Shown: positions 60,840-64,000 of the stretch, one piece after another
Numbering within the stretch: position 1 is the first letter of the stretch
Layout of the letters: every line of letters begins with the position of its first letter
DNA from: Epithemia pelagica
Taxonomy: Eukaryota > Bacillariophyta > Bacillariophyceae > Surirellales > Surirellaceae
Assembly (NCBI GenBank): GCA_946965045.2
Contig: OX337228.1
Coordinates: 4,898,001-4,962,000 of the forward strand
Direction: 5' to 3'
Length of the DNA: 64,000 nt
The notes under the pieces: model-generated
Told to the model about the DNA's origin: nothing
Database searches by the model: none
Seen by the model: the letters and a program-made list of their open reading frames with translations, nothing else
Made by a program: the position numbers and the translations under genes

Positions 60840-62336
60840 ATGAAGGTCGAAACAAACGTTCATATTCGGAACCTCCATGAAAGACTAAGTGCTTCCTCCG
60901 AAAGGTCGCTTCTGCTTTTGTTTCTTTTGTGTGGATGTTCGTCCAGCTTCACCTTGCCGGTGACGACTTTCCATGAACGATCATTGCGCAATGCGGTATA
61001 CCTCAAACCTCGGTCCACTGTAATTTTGCGAGCTGCTCCCAAATATGTTCGATGGCAGTCCACCCCCAAAGGTTGGGAGATGCAAACAGCAGTGACGACG
61101 TTCGAAGCTGTAAACACCACCTCTGGGCATTCGATCGACACCATTCTGAGACCTTGTGATGATCGTCTCGAACTACACTCGCAGCTTCATTTCGGTGAGT
61201 ATGAGTACTTCAATTTTTACAATTCAGATGATTTCAATGATGGACGAATGGTACTGCACGAACTTTTGTTGGACGAGAGCTTATTGTCGACCAAGAGTCC
61301 AGGAGAGTCGAGTAGTCTACGAACTGTAACGGGGCCTCTTTCTGCGTCATCTGCAGACAAGACAACTGCAATTCAGTATGGATGGTCGTGTCAAGTTGAT
61401 GTGATCTCTTATAATCAACAAAATTGGCTTCATGCCGACTTGACAAGACAAGAGTTCCTAGCATTGGCGCATCATGCACCCGATGGAGCATCCGGGGCTG
61501 TTCCCCTTTGGGAAGCAGCCGCTGATACGGGTGGAGTGCCATCTCCTGCTGTGGAAGCCGCCAGAGCCCTTCTTGTTGGGCCTCCCATTCTAGATGCGGA
61601 GTTTGTTCACCGTAGACTCTTTTCCAATCTGTTTGTCCCAGGTGACTCGTTTGCCCAGTTCCTTCGGGCTTTGCTATGGTTCACGGTTCCATGCCCAGAA
61701 TTGTCCGTACTTCTCCTAGATTGGTCGAGCCTAATGGGAAACAGAATCAATGGATTGAGTCAAATTGTCATACCACTTCTGCACGCGGCAGCGTCAGGAC
61801 GATTTGACCAACTCAGACAGCTTGTTTTCGGACAGGTTGTGATTGCGACGAATCAAGTTTCACAGAGCGGGAAAAAATACAACTTACTGATCAAGAAGAG
61901 AAACGAAAAAGCTTTGTCTGTATTGGATACCGTACGAAACCAATCAAACAGGGGGGACTCGACGTCGTGCTCCAATCTTGCAATTTTGTACGGATGTAGC
62001 CATTGTCCAGACTTGCACCTCAAGCTTGTTCAAGAGTATGGGTTCCGGCCCATTAAAACAGAGTGGCGCACGGCGTTGACCATTTGGCCTCAGTCTCTAC
62101 GCCAGTCAGGCAGTGATACTGAGAACATAGCCACTACAGTTGGTCTGCTGGTTTCACTCTCTCTGTATCTTGGCATTGGGGGTGTAGACTGGGTTGCTAC
62201 AGTTGGAGCCATTGTTCAATCTGACAGCGCACTTGATGTTTGTGTTACTTCCATCCTTTATCTCGTTCGCCATGTATTACTGTTTGTGGGAATCAGCAAG
62301 TTTCTTCTCGACTGGGAACCACAAGACCGGAAGTGA
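60840..62336 (+). CDS. Plastid-targeted TraB-like protein
   Basis: Intact 498-aa frame. A hydrophobic segment (SLLLLFLLCGCSSSFTLP, about residues 22-40) ends in the plastid-type motif SSFTL. The middle has SVLLLDWSSLMGNRINGL, then a stretch ending LAILYGCSHCPDLHLKLVQEYGF and a following conserved Trp. This second motif (V-x-Y-G-x-x-H-x-x-x-L ... Gly-Phe) is the C-terminal TraB/PrgY-type signature. Two hydrophobic spans at the C-terminus (about 425-480) would anchor it in a membrane. TraB-like plant proteins are organelle-membrane proteins of uncertain activity. I hold the TraB reading at moderate-to-low confidence; the plastid targeting is firmer. Confidence 0.65.
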   Translation: MKVETNVHIRNLHERLSASSERSLLLLFLLCGCSSSFTLPVTTFHERSLRNAVYLKPRSTVILRAAPKYVRWQSTPKGWEMQTAVTTFEAVNTTSGHSIDTILRPCDDRLELHSQLHFGEYEYFNFYNSDDFNDGRMVLHELLLDESLLSTKSPGESSSLRTVTGPLSASSADKTTAIQYGWSCQVDVISYNQQNWLHADLTRQEFLALAHHAPDGASGAVPLWEAAADTGGVPSPAVEAARALLVGPPILDAEFVHRRLFSNLFVPGDSFAQFLRALLWFTVPCPELSVLLLDWSSLMGNRINGLSQIVIPLLHAAASGRFDQLRQLVFGQVVIATNQVSQSGKKYNLLIKKRNEKALSVLDTVRNQSNRGDSTSCSNLAILYGCSHCPDLHLKLVQEYGFRPIKTEWRTALTIWPQSLRQSGSDTENIATTVGLLVSLSLYLGIGGVDWVATVGAIVQSDSALDVCVTSILYLVRHVLLFVGISKFLLDWEPQDRK

Positions 62337-62748
62337 AGTATGTAGTGTTTGCTGTATAGGGTTCCAATCGTCGTAGGACATCAGCCAAATTAATATGAGT
62401 AGATTCATTTATAGAGAGGAGCACATTGATCTGAATAACCAATCCATCGCACCAGAGGCACAAAGAGGGTTCTAGAATAAATGATTCAAGGAAACGCCAG
62501 AGTGAATCTATCTACGCACAGCACGTCTTAACCAGGTCGTTCAGGATGCCATGACGATGTGCAATGGACAATGGCTCTTGACATGGAATGTCGATTTCGA
62601 ACCACAGAATCATCCAACACAAGCATCCAGAAAACAGAATTTCCATTCTGAGCTTGACAGCAGAACTATGCCGTCTCTCATAATCTCCGGTAAAGAGTAG
62701 GACTTGCCCTTGATACGAAAGTCAGCGAACGACAGGAGCGTCGAACTA
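62337..62748. other. Intergenic region between convergent genes
   Basis: No gene recognised; it holds the two 3' flanks. Confidence 0.4.
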
Positions 62749-63752
62749 CTATCGCAGCAAGCCATCCAAGAGCGCCCAGATCACAAGTCCAATACTAAAA
62801 TAGCAAAGGATATTGACACTGATAACAAACGTCTTGAACGCAAACATGTTATTCCTTCCAATCGCTGTTCCAGTCCACGGACATGTATGATCGAAGTCTT
62901 GGATAAGGACACCACACTCTCGACAGTACAAAGCCCCGGGTGGTCGAAAACTTCCAACTTGTTCATTCCAGAACCACCCTCCTTCCCCTGCTTCTTCGTC
63001 TACCACACGTTCCATCAGCCCAGGATCTCTGCAGGAAACGCAGCAAAGACTCATCATTACAAAACCGATTGTGCCTCCATAAACGAAAAGCATCCAGTCA
63101 GGCTAAAAGAATTAAACCAACTAGAAAGTGAGTCTTTCCCGAATACGCCGTCAGAAAAGTGGCGAAACACTTACCAAATCAAACTTGTCCGAATCATAAA
63201 TAAGAAACCATGCAATAAGAAATGATACTCCCAGTATTAGAGGAACTATTGGACCGATTTAGAAAACGAAATGTACTGACAATGATCACAACAAAACGAG
63301 AATTCTTATAAAAATTTCAGTTTGGACGTACCTGTTACCAGCGCGCAAAATGGCCAGCATGGGCCTGCAATTAGAATAGGAGTACCGTCTGGGTACGAGC
63401 ATATTGCAAACATGTGTCCTATCCTCCTCGCGAAACAACACAGAAATGTGTTGATGTCTGTGGGAACTTTGCCTTCGGCAACTTCCCTTTCCCAAGCAGT
63501 CGAGACTGCATATCTATAGTCAAAAAGAAACCGGCTGAGAGAAATGTATGTAGTCAGCAAAACATAAAAGGAGGAGGATACATACTGCTTCTTCTTTCGA
63601 CGTCTTGAAACGGAGCTGGTTGTCGAGGACTGTCTATGGGAGGGAATAGTGCGGCTTGACGGCAGCGAATGAGCCGCTTGAACTTCTATTTCTTCTGCAG
63701 CTGCTCTATCTCCGGCTACTTCTAAGATGCTTGGGTTCGTTGGACGTTCCAT
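62749..63752 (-). CDS. DHHC-type protein S-acyltransferase with a DHTC active site (four exons)
   Basis: Joined as complement(62749..63102, 63175..63245, 63332..63534, 63586..63752), 264 aa. Introns 2 and 3 are clear (GTACGT...AATAG, GTAAGT...TTTAG). Intron 1 (51 nt, GTATGT...CTCAG) is in frame and could be retained (281 aa). Spliced exons give two hydrophobic helices (PILIAGPCWPFCALVTV, then LILGVSFLIAWFLI). A Cys-rich domain follows (CRDPGL, YCRECGVLIQDFDHTCPWTGTAIGRNN), then two more helices. Four membrane spans with a cytosolic CRD is the palmitoyltransferase fold. The catalytic tetrad is Asp-His-Thr-Cys: the second His is Thr, the Cys that carries the acyl group is kept. It would attach fatty acids to Cys of membrane-associated proteins. 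The first 60 residues are disordered. Confidence 0.82.
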
Positions 63753-64000
63753 TGTCGCTTGTCCTTACACCAATGCATTGGACATGTGCTGCTTCCATTC
63801 ATCAATATTTTAGAAATGTTAGTCTCTTGGTATGCCATATGCCATCGCGTGGCGGGTCCTCAGCCGCGCGCGCCGTGACCCGCTATCTGTGCTATCTCTC
63901 CAACACCCAATAGCAATTGACCTATAGGAGTAGGAGTTGTAGGTTGAAAGTTGAAATGTACTTCTCTCTAGAGAGAGAGCTTAGTCGGACATACGATTGG
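63753..64000. other. Window edge, upstream of the S-acyltransferase gene
   Basis: Contains promoter-like sequence and a short palindrome ctctctagagagag near 63964-63977. No gene is seen before the edge. Confidence 0.35.

Overview
The window is nuclear DNA from a photosynthetic stramenopile, very probably a diatom. The evidence is a fucoxanthin chlorophyll a/c light-harvesting protein at the left edge, several proteins with signal-like N-termini followed by a Phe-containing plastid cleavage motif, short GT-AG introns (about 50-125 nt, often with GTAAG or GTACG donors), and tightly packed genes on both strands. The species cannot be named from sequence alone. Many genes are interrupted by one or a few introns; I joined exons by eye wherever donor, acceptor, reading frame and family alignment agreed. 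Several open frames begin at TTG or GTG, and in those cases I moved the start to the first plausible ATG.

Layout. 0-3.6 kb: an FCP antenna gene, then a pogo/CENP-B-like transposase-derived gene that has lost catalytic acids. 4.1-4.8 kb: a fold-back hairpin and a decayed MITE. 5-20.8 kb: housekeeping genes, namely PSTK (selenocysteine synthesis), a membrane-anchored plastid rubredoxin, BRE1-type RING E3, a sterol-desaturase-like enzyme, a possible SNAPC1-like protein, the exosome nuclease DIS3/RRP44, and a secreted 2OG-Fe(II) oxygenase with a ShKT tail. 21.25-28.08 kb: a 6.8-kb mobile element. It has 36-bp terminal inverted repeats, a full-length MULE transposase with a SWIM finger and, on the opposite strand, a 2OG-Fe(II) dioxygenase with a TET/JBP-like catalytic core. 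Six and a half tandem 178-bp units lie immediately upstream of the dioxygenase. This is the most interesting system in the window.

28-31.2 kb: a minisatellite, a small FUN14-like membrane protein, an intact MITE with 49-bp perfect inverted repeats that belongs to the same family as the decayed one at 4.3 kb, and a small plastid-targeted protein. 31.3-35.1 kb: a 1.2-kb duplication carrying a NUMOD3-motif gene (one intact copy, one pseudogene) on either side of a P-loop NTPase. 35.1-46.7 kb: an AFG2/SPATA5-like double AAA ATPase, organellar IF3, NOC1/MAK21, a dynamin-related GTPase, GAR1, and a DOT1-like methyltransferase. 46.95-48.70 kb: a probable non-autonomous element with 14-bp inverted repeats containing a perfect 25-bp hairpin. 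50-64 kb: an EXS-domain (XPR1/SYG1/ERD1-like) transporter, a tropinone-reductase-like SDR, a coiled-coil protein, PIN1-type parvulin, ELP4, an SBF/SLC10A7-like transporter, a plastid-targeted TraB-like protein, and a DHHC-type palmitoyltransferase with a DHTC active site.

Functional themes. AFG2, NOC1 and GAR1 lie within 11 kb and all act in ribosome or snoRNP biogenesis; with DIS3 they make this region rich in RNA and ribosome maturation. BRE1 (H2B ubiquitination) and a DOT1-like enzyme (H3K79 methylation) are linked mechanistically in other eukaryotes. Genes are mostly arranged as divergent pairs sharing 190-400 bp and convergent pairs whose stop codons are 30-150 bp apart. No tRNA, rRNA, CRISPR or bacterial-type operon was seen.
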